Shown here: positions 9,975-20,864 of the stretch, one piece after another
Layout: each line of letters opens with the position of its first letter
Position numbering within the stretch: position 1 is the stretch's first letter
From: Branchinecta lynchi
Lineage: Eukaryota > Arthropoda > Branchiopoda > Anostraca > Branchinectidae
Direction of reading: 5' to 3'
Length of the DNA stretch: 64,000 nt
Assembly: GCA_023053575.1 (NCBI GenBank)
Contig: JAKZAP010000018.1
Location: 15,714,202-15,778,201 of the forward strand
Position numbers and translations under genes: made by a program
The notes under the pieces: model-generated
Told to the model about the DNA's origin: nothing
The model's database searches: none
Seen by the model: the letters and a program-made list of their open reading frames with translations, nothing else

Positions 9975-12030
9975 GAGATATTTTTAGCTTACGAACGGGT
10001 GATCGGATCTTAATGAAACTTGATATATGGAAGGACTTCATGTCTCAGACCCTCCATTTTAAATCCAGACCGGATCCGGTGACATTGGGGGGAGTGGAGG
10101 GGGAAACCGGAAATCTTGGAAAACACTTAGAGGGGGGGGGATCCGGATGAAACTTGGTGGAAAGTACAAGCAAAAGTCCTAGATACGTGACTGATATAAC
10201 CGGAACGGATCCGCTTACTTACTTACTTACTAGAAGTCCGAATTTGAAGTGATCCCGCGAGTTCCGTGCTTCCTGATGTGCTATGACGATGGAAATTGAC
10301 AGACATGTCTGGGACCCAACCAGATTAAATAGGAAATCGTCAATTCCCCGATTCGACCATCTGGGGGGGGGGGGGGGAGTGGAGGGAGGGTGAAGCCAAA
10401 ATTTGAGGTATTTTTAACTTGCGAACGGGTGATCGGATCTTGATGAAAGTTGATATTTAGGATGACCTTGTGTCTCAAACATCTCACTTTAAATCCGGGC
10501 CGGATCCGATGACACTGGGGGGAGTTGGAGGAGGGAACCAGAAATTTTGAGAAACGCTTAGATTGGAGGGATCGGGATGAAACTTGGTGGGAAAAACAAG
10601 CACAAGTCCTAGACAGGTCATTGACATAACCGGACCGAATCAGGGCACTGTGGGGGAGTTGGGGTGGGGGTCCGGATTTCTAGCGATCCCGCGAGTTCGG
10701 CATACTTCCTGATGTCCTAGGGCGATGAAACTTGGCAGATATGTCAGGGATCCGAACAGATTGACTTGAGAACAGCCGTCTCCCCGACCCGACCATCGCG
10801 GGGGAGTGGGTGGATGGGGAGTCCGGAATCTAGTGGCGTGCATAACTTTTGAACGGGTGATCGGATTTGAATGAAACTTGTCTGGTGAGCTATCGCCTCG
10901 GACGTTCAATGTCACGTCCGGGTCGGGTCCGATATCTGTGGGGATGGGGGGGGGGTGGAAAACTCAAGAAACTCTAAAAGCAGAGGGATTGGGACGAAAC
11001 TTAATGGATGGAACAAGCATTAGGCCTAGATGAAATTGACGGAGCCAGATGGTTTCGGGGCACTGTGGGGGAGTTGGAGGGGGTTTCCTGGATTTCCGGT
11101 AGTCGTGAGTTAGAATACTTCCAGATGTAAAACGACAATGAAACTTTGCAGGCATATTAACGACCCGAATTATCTTGACTTAAAAACCTGACACAACATA
11201 CCCCCGAAAACTTCTGTTCCTAGATCCGAGCATTTTTTGGGGAGCCTTTAGAAGAGAAATATGGAAATTGATTTCTATAAATTGCGAACGATTGGTCTGG
11301 TTCGAGTGAAACTTCATGGGTGATACGAATCGATGGCCTCGACATGTAAAACATGCGTTCGAACCATATGCGACCACGATTAGGGGAATTGGGGGTGGGG
11401 GGGACTTTTGACATGCACAAAAATCAAACGGATGGACCGAATGAGATGCAAATTCGACAGTGCCGAGTTTATGCGGCCTAGATTTGTTATTTGGTGTCCG
11501 GGCCAGATTCGGCCAAGGTAGGGGGGTACTGGAAACTTGCAGATAGGCTATGCTCCAATTTCAGTAAAACTTGATGGACAGGAACAGCTAATTAAGTGAT
11601 TGGGCCCGAACCGGCTCCGACAACGTTGGTGGGAGGGGGGGGGGGGTACCGGAACTTTCCAAAAATGCTCAGATTCGAGTGAAACTTGATAGATGGTATA
11701 AAAGAAGATGCTTTAGGTGGTCGATTTTTTTTTATTCCGAACCAGATTCGGCCACGGTAGGTGGAGATAGAGTGAGTACCGGAAATCGTGTAGCACGTCT
11801 AGGGATCAAACAAATGGATTTATTGGGATGAAAGTTTGAACAGTCATGTGCATTTGCTACAGACAATCGAGACGATGCCGGAACTGCTCAGAAATGAGTG
11901 AAACTAAATATCCTGTTTCTATTTCCGAACCGCATTTTTGGATGGCGGGTGTATTTTGTGACGTTCTCATCTGCTTTCTTTTACAGCCTACTCGTACAAG
12001 TGCCATTTGAGCTCGTAGCTCTTGTTTTTT
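9975..12030 (+). repeat. Family A repeat, long modular copy
   Basis: Several modules are visible in tandem. CGAACGGGTGATCGGAT occurs near 10000, 10425 and 10853, each followed by the GAAACTTGGTGG and AAGCACAAGTCCTAGA phrases. It closes with CTACTCGTACAAGTGCCATTTGAGCTCGTAGCTCTTG at 11990-12027, the standard 3' end. It contains several G runs and the short (ACTT)n at 10213-10230. Confidence 0.75.
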
Positions 12031-12114
12031 ACGCTAATTTGCAAGCGCAACTTGCCTTGGAAACTTTTTGATGTCTTTCATTTCTAGAGTGTTGGATTAA
12101 CTATGGATGCCTGC

Positions 12115-12425
12115 TATAGATTCGGATAGGGATTCCTACTTCAGCCTACATTTTTTGGGCGTTTTGGTACCCCCCCCCCCCCCCCCACACACACACACAG
12201 TGTCAATGGCGACAAGCTAAAAGCTTAACGCCAAGTGTAAATAAATAAGTAAATTTAAAACAGAAATTATTTTCATTAGAAGTACATATAGAGCCAGGCG
12301 AGTGGCCAGCGAGCCGTCGTCACGCGTTTACCTATAACTCGCGTGTCTAGGAAAAATTTTGGTTGGTACCCGGGGATTTTTGCTAGGGGGATTTTGGTAA
12401 CCGTTGGGGGGGGGGGCGCCTAGAC
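12115..12425. repeat. C-tract, (AC)n and family F-like fragments
   Basis: A C run at about 12170-12186 followed by a short (AC)n, then unassigned sequence, then a G run near 12404-12415 with CGCCTAGACCCC, resembling the family F G-tract module. Confidence 0.4.
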
Positions 12426-12597
12426 CCCCTAAATATAGGACTACGGAGCCCATCTCCAAATTTGACATGAAATTGGCCCAAAGAGCCCTCGCACCAAGAT
12501 GCAACACAATATCTTACCTTCTTCGAGAGTTATCGCGATAGCAGACAAACGGACGGACGAAGCCATAGGCATCAATCACTCCGTTTTGGGATAGGTG
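12426..12597 (-). repeat. Family B head, truncated by the 8.1-kb element
   Basis: Reading on the minus strand, it starts at TCCCAAAACGGAGTG and continues through TCCGTCCGTTTGTCTG, TCTCGAAGAAGG and ATGGGCTCCGTAG. The sequence stops at GTTTTGGGATAGG, exactly where homology to the right arm of the large inverted-repeat element begins. Confidence 0.6.
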
Positions 12598-13916
12598 GTG
12601 TATATCGTTCCGAACCTGGAACTTATACCTCAAATGCTAAAAGTGTTCGAACGGTCGAGTATGTTGCCACACAGGAGCTAATAGTACTCGACCAGTCGAG
12701 TAACAAGGGTTATGGGAGCTACTTGATCGGTCGAGGAATCGAGCCTCCAGTCCGTATCAGTACTAGACTGGTCGAGTTCTCGTGTCTTGGGAAGCGAAAA
12801 GTCCTTGACCGTATGGAACTTGGAGTCAGGAAGGAACAGTTCGAGCAATTACTACCATAGGAGCAATCATTTCCTCGACTATACAAACGGGATCTGGAAA
12901 GTTGTAAGGTCGAGTAACCAGCCCCCTTAGGGACTAGTAGTACTCCACCAGATATATGTTTAAGTAGGTCGAGTATTCATAGCACTGGCAGCTATCAATA
13001 CACAATTCAAAAAGGAGGATAGATGGGTCGAGTATTTGACGTCACAGGAACTAATCGTACTCGACGTAATATTACTAAGAAGAGGTCAAGTATTCAGAGC
13101 GGTGACAGCTAAAAGTACTCGACTTGGTGGAGACTCAAGTACTTGACGCCCTAGCCGCTGTTCGCTCTCGACCTAAATCACTAATAGGTACTCAACCTGG
13201 CAGAGTATCTAAGGTGGGGCTACCCGATGAAAAATGTGTTGCCCGCGTAGTAGTATGGTAGTAGTACGAAAACGTTGCATGTAATACTATGTAATAGCAA
13301 AGAATACTATCATTTAATGTGCCCCATACTGGTCCAATCTTATGTAGTAGTATCCAGTAGCATCCTGTCTTGCCATAGTAACATCCAGTCTTGCTAATAG
13401 TACCATATAGTAGTATGCAGTAACACGGTAGCCTTGAATTGGAAGCATGTAGTAGCATCGTTAGTACTGCATGCAACTTTTTCGTACTACTTCATAGTAC
13501 TATTTTCAGATAAGTTTTTCATCGGGTAGCTATTAGTACTTATCCTAATAAATGGGGCATTGATAGGTCGAGTATTTGACGTCTCACCAGCTACATGTAC
13601 TCGACCTAATCTACACGAGCTAAACGGGAATCTACCGAGCACAAAAACATCGGAGCTTCTCGCTGACTCGCCGAGATCACTTTCTACTCGTAGGATGAAT
13701 GCATTTTACACGCCATGATTTATTAGGTCGAGTACTAATAGCTAGCACATCCATCAACTCTCTACCTCCAATTATTACACTAGGTCACGAATAACTGCTG
13801 AGAATTATAATACTTGACCTACTAATACCAAATTTATTAAAGGAGTTATTTCATAAGCATTCTAGCACTTGCAACGTCTAGAATAGCCCCACCCACGACC
13901 GAGGGGTTGCGCACTG
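12598..13916 (+). repeat. Left inverted arm with TCGAGTA motif array
   Basis: Repeated motifs of the form GGTCGAGTA and ACTCGACC, several joined as near-palindromes (TACTCGACCAGTCGAGTA). One copy of the roughly 125-bp unit beginning AAGAGGTCAAGTATTCAG is present, at about 13081. A TA MITE is inserted at 13223-13526. Confidence 0.75.
13223..13526. mobile_element. TA MITE, copy 1 (304 bp)
   Basis: Perfect terminal inverted repeats CCCGATGAAAAA, flanked on each side by TA (13221-13222 and 13527-13528), the target duplication of Tc1/mariner-type elements. The interior is rich in TAGTAG/CTACTA. A second copy in opposite orientation is at 26098-26401. Confidence 0.8.
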
Positions 13917-13942
13917 GTGCCTCATGGTGTACAAGTTCCCTG

Positions 13943-14132
13943 CCTCATGCCTGCCTCACGTGCCTCATGCCTGCCTCACGTGCCTCATGCCTGCCTCACG
14001 TGCCTCATGCCTGCCTCACGTGCCTCATGCCTGCCTCACGTGCCTCATGCCTGCCTCATGTGCCTCATGCCTGCCTTACGTGCCTCATGTCTGCCTCACG
14101 TGCCTCATGCCCGCCTCACGTGCCTCATCGCC
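13943..14132 (+). repeat. 20-bp minisatellite, array 1
   Basis: About nine copies of TGCCTCATGCCTGCCTCACG. Each junction makes CACGTG, an E-box core. A matching array sits at 18183-18295 just inside the other arm. All three frames are open, but only because the unit lacks stop codons. Confidence 0.9.
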
Positions 14133-14339
14133 CGTTCTGGTGACAAGTTTAGGGATTTTTGAAAATTTTCGCTCAGCTACGAGATCTGTGATGAATAACA
14201 AAAAGAGAGGGAGCTTCTTATCCCCTCGGGAAATTTGAACTGGGTTGTCCATGCGGATTATTTGAAAGGTAAAATAAATATTTCTTGTTAGTTGATTAAT
14301 GCCTTTAATAAATAAATTAACTCTGACAGACTTAGGTAT
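14133..14339. other. Unassigned sequence between minisatellite and family A
   Basis: No gene or known repeat was recognised in this short stretch. Confidence 0.3.
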
Positions 14340-14679
14340 ACTCAGGACTATTCAAAAGACTACTCAACGACTATTCTTAAGGCAGTCTGTTCGTGTCCCT
14401 GATATGCCTACCAAATTTCATCGTCCTAGTACCGAACTCGCGGGATCACCGAATTCCCCCCTCCCCCCCCAAACTCCCGCCACAGTGCCCGAATCCGGTC
14501 CGGTTCTCTCAACGATGTATCTAGGACTTGTGCTTGTTCTTCCGACCAAGTTCGTCCCGATCCCTCCACTCTAAGTGTTTCCCAAGAATTCCGGTTCCCC
14601 CCTCCAGCTCCCCCCCAAAGTCACCGGATCCGGTCCGGATTTTAAGTGGGTCGTCTGAGGCACGAGATCTCTCCAAACG
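14340..14679 (-). repeat. Family A fragment, split by the Helitron-like element (part 1)
   Basis: Minus-strand family A: CCTGATATGCCTACCAAATTTCATCGTCCTAG, then CCGGATCCGGTCCGGATTTTAAG and CGTCTGAGGCACGAGATCT. It breaks at 14679 and resumes after 17287. Confidence 0.75.
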
Positions 14680-17287
14680 TCATTGTATTGCGAGAGCAAC
14701 ACTTGGGTTTTGTCCTCGTTTTTTTTTTTTCCTATGCCGCCGATTTCATTTTATTCCTGGTAATTGGTAAGGGTCTAACCTGTGCGGTTTTTACGGAAAG
14801 TGTGGACCTTAGGCCGGATTGATGAATTTGACATTACAATTTGGAAAGCTCCGTAGAACTCTTGCCTGGGGCCAAAAAGGATGTTTTTTACTTGTCCTCG
14901 AGCCAGAGCCTACGGTGTGCGAAGTGAAGAGGAGTTATATAGCCTATGTCAGAGAGGACTATCTGAAGTTGTGCAGCCAACCTTTCGTTTCATCAAACCA
15001 TGTTTCTGCTTTCGAGTGGAAAGCTCCGCTCTAGCACGCAAGCAGGCAGGCACCAGTTTCAAATTGAAGATGGATTAAAATCTATAAGTGTTAAATATAT
15101 GCGGCAGTTACCCGGCCCCATAGCCAACATATCTTCTTTGAGTGATAAATAGAAAAATCTACAGCAAACCAAAAAGTGGCTTTTTCCCACGGGTCCGAAA
15201 GTGCTGCCATCTCTTGTTTCTATCCATTTATGTTCGCGATTTCAGCTGAGTTTATCATTCGTTTTTTTGCACTTGGGTGTGCGGTAGAGAAATGGTATCA
15301 GATGTACATCTTAAACTTTAGAACTTCTCTCATTGCTAAAGAAATTGGAGCTTATCTTTTGCTCCTTTCTAAGTGGTGACGTTAGAAAGTTGGCCTACGG
15401 CAAAAAAGTCAACTTTTGAACGAAGACAGGTAGAACTTTTTCTCAACGGCAATCGATAGCCGTTGATGAGCTGATCAAAGTATATGACATCCGTTTTTTG
15501 GTACAAAGATTCCTTCATGAGATACACCAGTTTCAAAGTTTCAAGGGGTTGACAACTTCAGTAGGAATGTACACACGAAACCAACAATAGGCGATACCAG
15601 CTGTGAGACATGTAGAGTACTTATATTCGACAGTCGAAATATGTTCGCTCATAATCATCTTCGGCAATGAGGGGTTTGCAGCTTTTGCCAGTTGGTTTAT
15701 CTGTGATTTGTTTCCGGTGTATTCGATGGTAAGAACAATTTGGTTCCCAATTGTAAGACATGCAAGGGACTTGTAAGTAATAATCAGCTGTTATGCTACA
15801 AAAATCTTCAGCGATGAGGGGTTTGCAACTTTTGCTACGTGGTGTACCCATTATTTTTATCCGGTGAACTTGATGTCTATCATGGGAGAGGGACTAGTAA
15901 GTAAGAATCGGTTCATGAGGGGCTAGAAATTTGTGCAAATTGTTGTATATTGTATTCGATTTATATAAATCTGACGGTAAGAAAGTTTGTATCGATGGTC
16001 TATCGCTGTAACCTAGGATTAACTGTTTCCGCAACGGGTACAAACGATAATGTAAAACAATGAGGTAGTTTCGTAATAATTAATAGTGTCATCTATGGTA
16101 TTTTAGTCCTGAAAAGTTACGGATAGCTTTATAATACCAATTAGATTATATGAGATAGTGTTCCAAGTTTTCATCCGTCACGATGTCTACGATTGAAAAG
16201 GATAAAGTTCAACTGACTGCGAAGTCAATTTAGTCCTTTTTTCCGATATCTTTTGTTGTTGTTAGGGCAATCAATAGCCCTTTATGAGCTGATCAATGTA
16301 TATGTCATCCATTTTTTTGAACAAAAATCCTTCATGATAAACCAGTTTGAAGTTTCAAGGGGTTGACAACTTCAGGAGTAAGGTACACACTTAAACCAAA
16401 AACAGGCGATACCAGTTGTGAGACATGTAAGGGACTAGTAAGCAACAGTCGACTGTTAGCTCATAATCATCTTCGGCAATGAGGTGCTTGCAAACTTTTG
16501 CTAGTTAGTGTACCTGTTATTTGTTTCCGGTGTATTCGATGGTAAGAACACTTTTGTTCCCAATTGTAAGACATGCATGGGACTTGTAAGTAATAATCGG
16601 CTGTTATGCTACAATCATCTTCAGCGATGAGGGGTTTGCACCTTTTGCTAGCTGGTGTACCCATTATTTGTTTCCGGTGAACTTGATTTCTATCACGGGA
16701 GAGGGACTTGTAAGTAGGAATCGGTTCACGAGGGGCTAGAAATTTTTGCAAATTAGTGCATATTGTATTCGATTTCTATAAATATGACGGTAAGAAAGTT
16801 TGTATCCATGGTCTATCACTATAACCTAGGATTAACTGTTTACGCAAGGGGTACAAACGATAATGTAAAACAATGAGGTAGTTTCGTAATAATTGATAGC
16901 GTCATCTACGGTATTTTAATCCTGAAAAGTTAAGGATAGCTTTATCATACCAACTAGATTATATAAGATATTGTTCCAAGTTTTCATCCGTCACGATGTC
17001 TACGGATTGAAAAGGATAAAGCTCAACTGACCGCAAATTCAATTTAGTCCCTTCTTCCGATATTATTTTATTGTTGTTTTTACAACGCTATAGAATATCT
17101 TTTAATTGATCATGTGATTCTTCTTTTTAGAACAAACCGTTTTAAAAGCTTCGATAAGTTGACAACTCCAGCATTTAACCGACAGCGAAGAAACAAAACC
17201 AAAGTGTTGCGAGAGCAACACTTTAGTCGGCGAAGCCGGACAAAGATTGCCGCATGACTTCACGTTGCCCAGGCAACGTAGGTCTAG
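14680..17287 (+). mobile_element. Helitron-like element, copy 1 (2.6 kb)
   Basis: It shares start and end with 53495-56165: both begin at TCATTGT and end at GGTCTAG followed by TTTT. The 3' end carries three hairpins: GTGTTGC/GCAACAC, CGGCGAAGCCG, and CGTTGCCCAGGCAACG ending a few bases before CTAG. The hairpin-then-CTAG-T ending is that of Helitrons. The element also has subterminal inverted repeats (AGCAACACTTTGGTTTTG at copy 2's left end, its complement at both right ends), which plain Helitrons lack; Helentron-type elements are an alternative. There is no Rep/helicase frame, so it is non-autonomous. The interior has two direct repeats (about 15580-16200 and 16370-17050). Confidence 0.6.
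15580..17050. repeat. Internal direct repeats of the Helitron-like element
   Basis: The blocks at about 15580-16200 and 16370-17050 match in order: GGCGATACCAG, TCATCTTCGGCAATGAGG, TTTGTTTCCGGTGTATTCGATGG, AGGATTAACTG and TTTTCATCCGTCACGATG. Each contains smaller tandem copies of the ATGAGGGGTTTGCA...TTTCCGGTG segment. Minus-strand frames 15851-15621 and 16751-16467 read through these as a repeated peptide (CKPLIAEDD, HRKQITGT). Confidence 0.7.
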
Positions 17288-17545
17288 TTTTTCATTGCTA
17301 TCCGATCACCCGTTCAAAAGTTATAAATACCTCAAGATTCTGGATTCCCCTCCCTCCACTCCCCCAACGATGCTCGGATCCGGGAAATGATGCAACAATC
17401 ATTTGGGGTCCCTGATATGCCTGCCAAGTTTGATCGTCCTAGCGTATGTGGAAGTGCCCGAACTAGCAAAACCCGGACCGACCGACGGACGGACAGAAAT
17501 TGCGATCGCTATATGGCACTTGGCCGAAGGGCAAGTGCCATAATA
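17288..17545 (-). repeat. Family A fragment (part 2)
   Basis: It resumes at TATCCGATCACCCGTTCAAAAG and ends with the standard head CGACGGACGGACAGAAATTGCGATCGCTATATGGCACTTG near 17520. It is the other half of the copy interrupted at 14679. Confidence 0.75.
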
Positions 17546-18180
17546 ACATGTCACAAATGGCTAAGTAGGCAACCAAAGTTTCGGCGTTCGGCTGAATACA
17601 GGGTCACAAATGGATGCATGTTTTCAATGATTATTTCCCCCCCTTCTTCGGATGAAGAAAAATATTTTAAGATCTGGGCAGTGAATAAACTTCAAAGAAA
17701 TGACGTAGGAATGCAAAGAAGTTCCGGTAAATTCCAAGGTAAAATCTCGGACAATTCTGGTATAATCTTGGAGCTGCCCCTCCTGCCCCTCCCTTACAAC
17801 GAAGGGCTCGTGATGCCCCTAGGTCTACTGTAAAACCAGTCAGGGTTTCACACTCAATGACTATGGTGTCAAAACGAACCGTCAAATGTAGGCCAAAATC
17901 AAATGGTCAAATGAGAATCTTCTGCAAATGGCGCGCGGGAATTTTTCCGTCCCATCCGTTACATTGCAAGATAGGCGAGTTAGACCTCTTATATTACTAT
18001 CATGATACTCTGTGGCCTGAACAGTACTGTCGGTACTTGGTACTTTCAGAGATTCGCCACAAACGAATTGCTTAATCGATATGTAATATCAAACAAAAAT
18101 GTTGCGACATTTTGACACTGACATTGCTAAGATTTTTTGGTCGATGACTTCAATTCTAAGCAAGTTGTATTTTCATCGTG
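17546..18180. other. Unassigned interior of the 8.1-kb element
   Basis: No gene was recognised. A 148-codon open frame that began in family A (17387) ends here at 17833; it has no domain. Confidence 0.3.
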
Positions 18181-18182
18181 TC

Positions 18183-18295
18183 TGCCTCATGCCTGCCTCA
18201 CGTGCCTCATGCCTGCCTCACGTGCCTCATGCCTGCCTCACGTGCCTCATGCCTGCCTCACGTGCCTCATGCCTGCCTCACGTGCCTCATCTGCC
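18183..18295 (+). repeat. 20-bp minisatellite, array 2
   Basis: About five to six copies of TGCCTCATGCCTGCCTCACG, on the same strand as array 1, although the flanking arms are inverted. Confidence 0.9.
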
Positions 18296-18317
18296 TCTGC
18301 CTCATGGTGTACACGAA

Positions 18318-20735
18318 ATCGGCCAGTGCGCAACCCCTCGCCCACGACCCAAGATGAAGCCACGACTCTATCCGACCGCTGGGTCATCAAGCGGTGCAGG
18401 TCGGAGGCGCCCGACATGGGGAGGATGGAATCAGAGTTTGGATCTAACAAAATGTTTTTATTGTAGCAGGCATATGGAAAATGTGTAGACAAATTAAACT
18501 AATTATTTGCATTCTCGATTTCTTTGAGTATTTTGTTTTCTTTTTTTTCTTGTTCTTGTTTCAAAGTCCTTGTTCAAAGAACTAAGGATGTAAACTAGAT
18601 CACAATAAACAAACCCCGTAAATTACGCTAAATTCGTTATAGTGATTTCTTGAAGATTCTGAATTGACCTAAATGATGTACAGCTCCCGAGACCAATAAA
18701 CGTAAAAACTGGCCGATGATTTCTCCTTCCGATATATCTAAACGTCTATATACTAAGTTGTGTAAATCCCCTTACACGCCACTCTATCCTCTCGAAGGTT
18801 TTAGTAATCTTTTGACCAGCGTCAGGAGATCATTGAATAGTTAATTAGCAATGGTGAATTGGCGCTCAGGAGAGAATTGTGTTTAAGTAATTTGAAGATA
18901 ACGGTGGCTACCGTTAGGATTTTGGGAAAAACAAAGATAACAGTGTGTTCGTACAAATCCGACCCATCGAAAAATTATGGTGTCTCCCACCTTCTCGGCC
19001 CACATGAATCAAAGACTTTAAGCCAAGTAATAACTACCACCCCTCCAATACTCGACCTCCAATCCCATTACTATAAGAGGTCGAGTACAAATAATTTGTA
19101 TGGCATCAAATACTTGACCTACCAATCCTTCAATACTCTGCCAGGTTGAGTACAAATAGCGACTAAATAAATACTCTTGATGACTAACTCATCGACCGAT
19201 GAAGAATTAGTGCATGCCTAGCGAAGAGTCGGAAGCGTCACCACAGCTATCCCCAAGGAACACCGTTGATTGGTCGACATGGGGTTTGAGTCATCGTTCA
19301 GGTGACATTTCTCGTTCTTCCCGAGGCTCACTGGCGTGTTTTGGACTTAGTCACATAGATTATTACTCCAACTACCAACCCTTCTTCAACAGGTCGAGTA
19401 TTTTTAGGGGTAGCCACCTGAATACTTGACCTCTTACTCGTAATGTTAGGACGACTATAGGGCTTCAAGGTCAAGTACTCGACCTACCAATCCTCCTTCA
19501 ACAGGTCGAGTATTTTTAGCCATCACCACCCTGAATACTTGACCTCTTATTGGTAATATTAGGTCGACTACGAAAAGCGGCTAGGGCGTCAAGTACTCGA
19601 CCAACCAGTCCTCTTTCAACTGGTCGAGTATTTTCAGCCGTTACCACCCTGAATACTTGACCTCTTATTAGTAATACTAGGTAGAAGACGATTAGCCCCC
19701 TGGGACGTCAGACACTCGACCCATCTATCCTCCTTTTTATATCGAGTGCTAATAGCTGCGATTGCCGTGAGTACTCGACCTACTTAACCAGTTATATGGT
19801 CGAGTAGCCTACTATTAGTCTCTGGGGTGTTGGATACTGGACCTTACAACTTTCCGGATTTCACTGGTACGGTGGAGGAAAGATAGCTCGTATGGGTAGT
19901 AATTACTGGACCTATTCCTTCCTGACTCCAAGTTCCATATACAGTCGTTTAAGTATTTGGGATATACTTTCTGCAGTTCACTTAGAGACGACCTCCATGT
20001 TTCAGTGGTGTCCCGATCACTGTGTGTCCGTGCTAATATCCTTATTAGAAAGTTCTCTAGTTGTGATTCTTCAGTTAAAACTTTCCTTTTCAGGGCTTAC
20101 TGTACTCCACTGTATTGTTTGTCACTAACCCACTCTACATCTGTGAAATGCGAGAATACTTCTAGGGTTCTTTATAACAATTCATTCCAGTGGCTACGTG
20201 GTCTACCTTGGAACTGTAGTGCTTCCGGGATGTTTGTCGGTGAGGGTCTTCCTTCTTTTGGGGAACTCAGGCGTCGGTCTATCTTCTCTCTCCTGACCCG
20301 GATCCTTCGGTCCAGTAATCCACTCCTTGTGATTCTCTCGGGCCCAAACATGCGGCTATCCTTACCTGTGTGGATGGCATGGAACCGTGAGCTGTATTCA
20401 GCATTTGATGTTTTTAGTTGTTAATATTTATTGTTAGTTGTTTAGTATGGCCCAAGCTGGCCGTTTTATTAGATTAAATAAATAAATAAATAAATATGGT
20501 CAAGTAACTTTAGCTTCCGAAGACACGAGTACTCGACCAGTCTAGTACTAATAGCGACTGGAGGCTTGATTCATGATTCCTCGACTGGTCGAGTACTAAT
20601 AGCTTCCACAACCACTTTTACTCGACAAGTCGAGTACCATTAGCTCCTGTGTGGTAGGATACTCGACTGGTCGAGTACTTTTAGCATTTCAGGTATCAGT
20701 TCCAGGACCGGGAATGATACTACAAACTCCGACTC
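18318..20735 (-). repeat. Right inverted arm with TCGAGTA motif array
   Basis: The inverted partner of 12598-13916. It carries three successive copies of the roughly 125-bp unit that occurs once in the left arm (around 19385-19680), so it is longer. The innermost part (18350-19020) is less clearly matched. A LINE fragment interrupts it at 19939-20496. Confidence 0.7.
19939..20496 (+). mobile_element. 5'-truncated LINE, RT C-terminal region
   Basis: The open frame to 20424 reads QSFKYLGYTFCSSLRDD, then SRSLCVRANILIRKFSSC, FLFRAYCTPLYC and LRGLPWNCSASGMFV. This order is the region after the RT palm in a common family of animal LINEs. A tail of AAATA units (20476-20496) ends the copy. The matching position in the left arm (12815) has no insertion, which fixes both ends. 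Confidence 0.85.
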
Positions 20736-20864
20736 TATTCTTCGTATCATGTTATTTCTTGTACTCATGCTTTACCGAAACAGGTTGACGGCTTCAAATG
20801 TTATTCGGCTGAACTTAAGGATCTGCACTATTTGGAAATCTGGAACTGCGAGGGAGGGTAGCAG

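Larger units (their letters stand above)
12598..20735. mobile_element. 8.1-kb composite element with long inverted arms
   Basis: The segment 12598-13916, read forward, matches 18318-20735 read in reverse, from the outer edge (GTGTATATCGTTCC versus GTAGTATCATTCCC, then CCTGGAACT and ATACCT) to the inner edge (AGGGGTTGCGCACTGG versus CCAGTGCGCAACCCCT). Both arms are filled with TCGAGTA/TACTCGA motifs spaced tens of bases apart. The centre holds two 20-bp minisatellite arrays, a family A copy and a Helitron-like element. No transposase was found, so it is either non-autonomous or an inverted duplication. Confidence 0.65.

Noticed and set aside
13907..14238. Three overlapping open frames with Pro/Cys/His-rich peptides
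   Set aside because: They are the three readings of a stop-free 20-bp minisatellite; the period is not a multiple of three and no start context or homologue is visible.
15101..15400. 67-codon hydrophobic open frame in the Helitron-like element
   Set aside because: Short, not preserved in the second copy at the matching place, and no homologue recognised.
18099..18492. Open frames of 129, 109 and 81 codons
   Set aside because: Again readings of the minisatellite plus flanking arm sequence.
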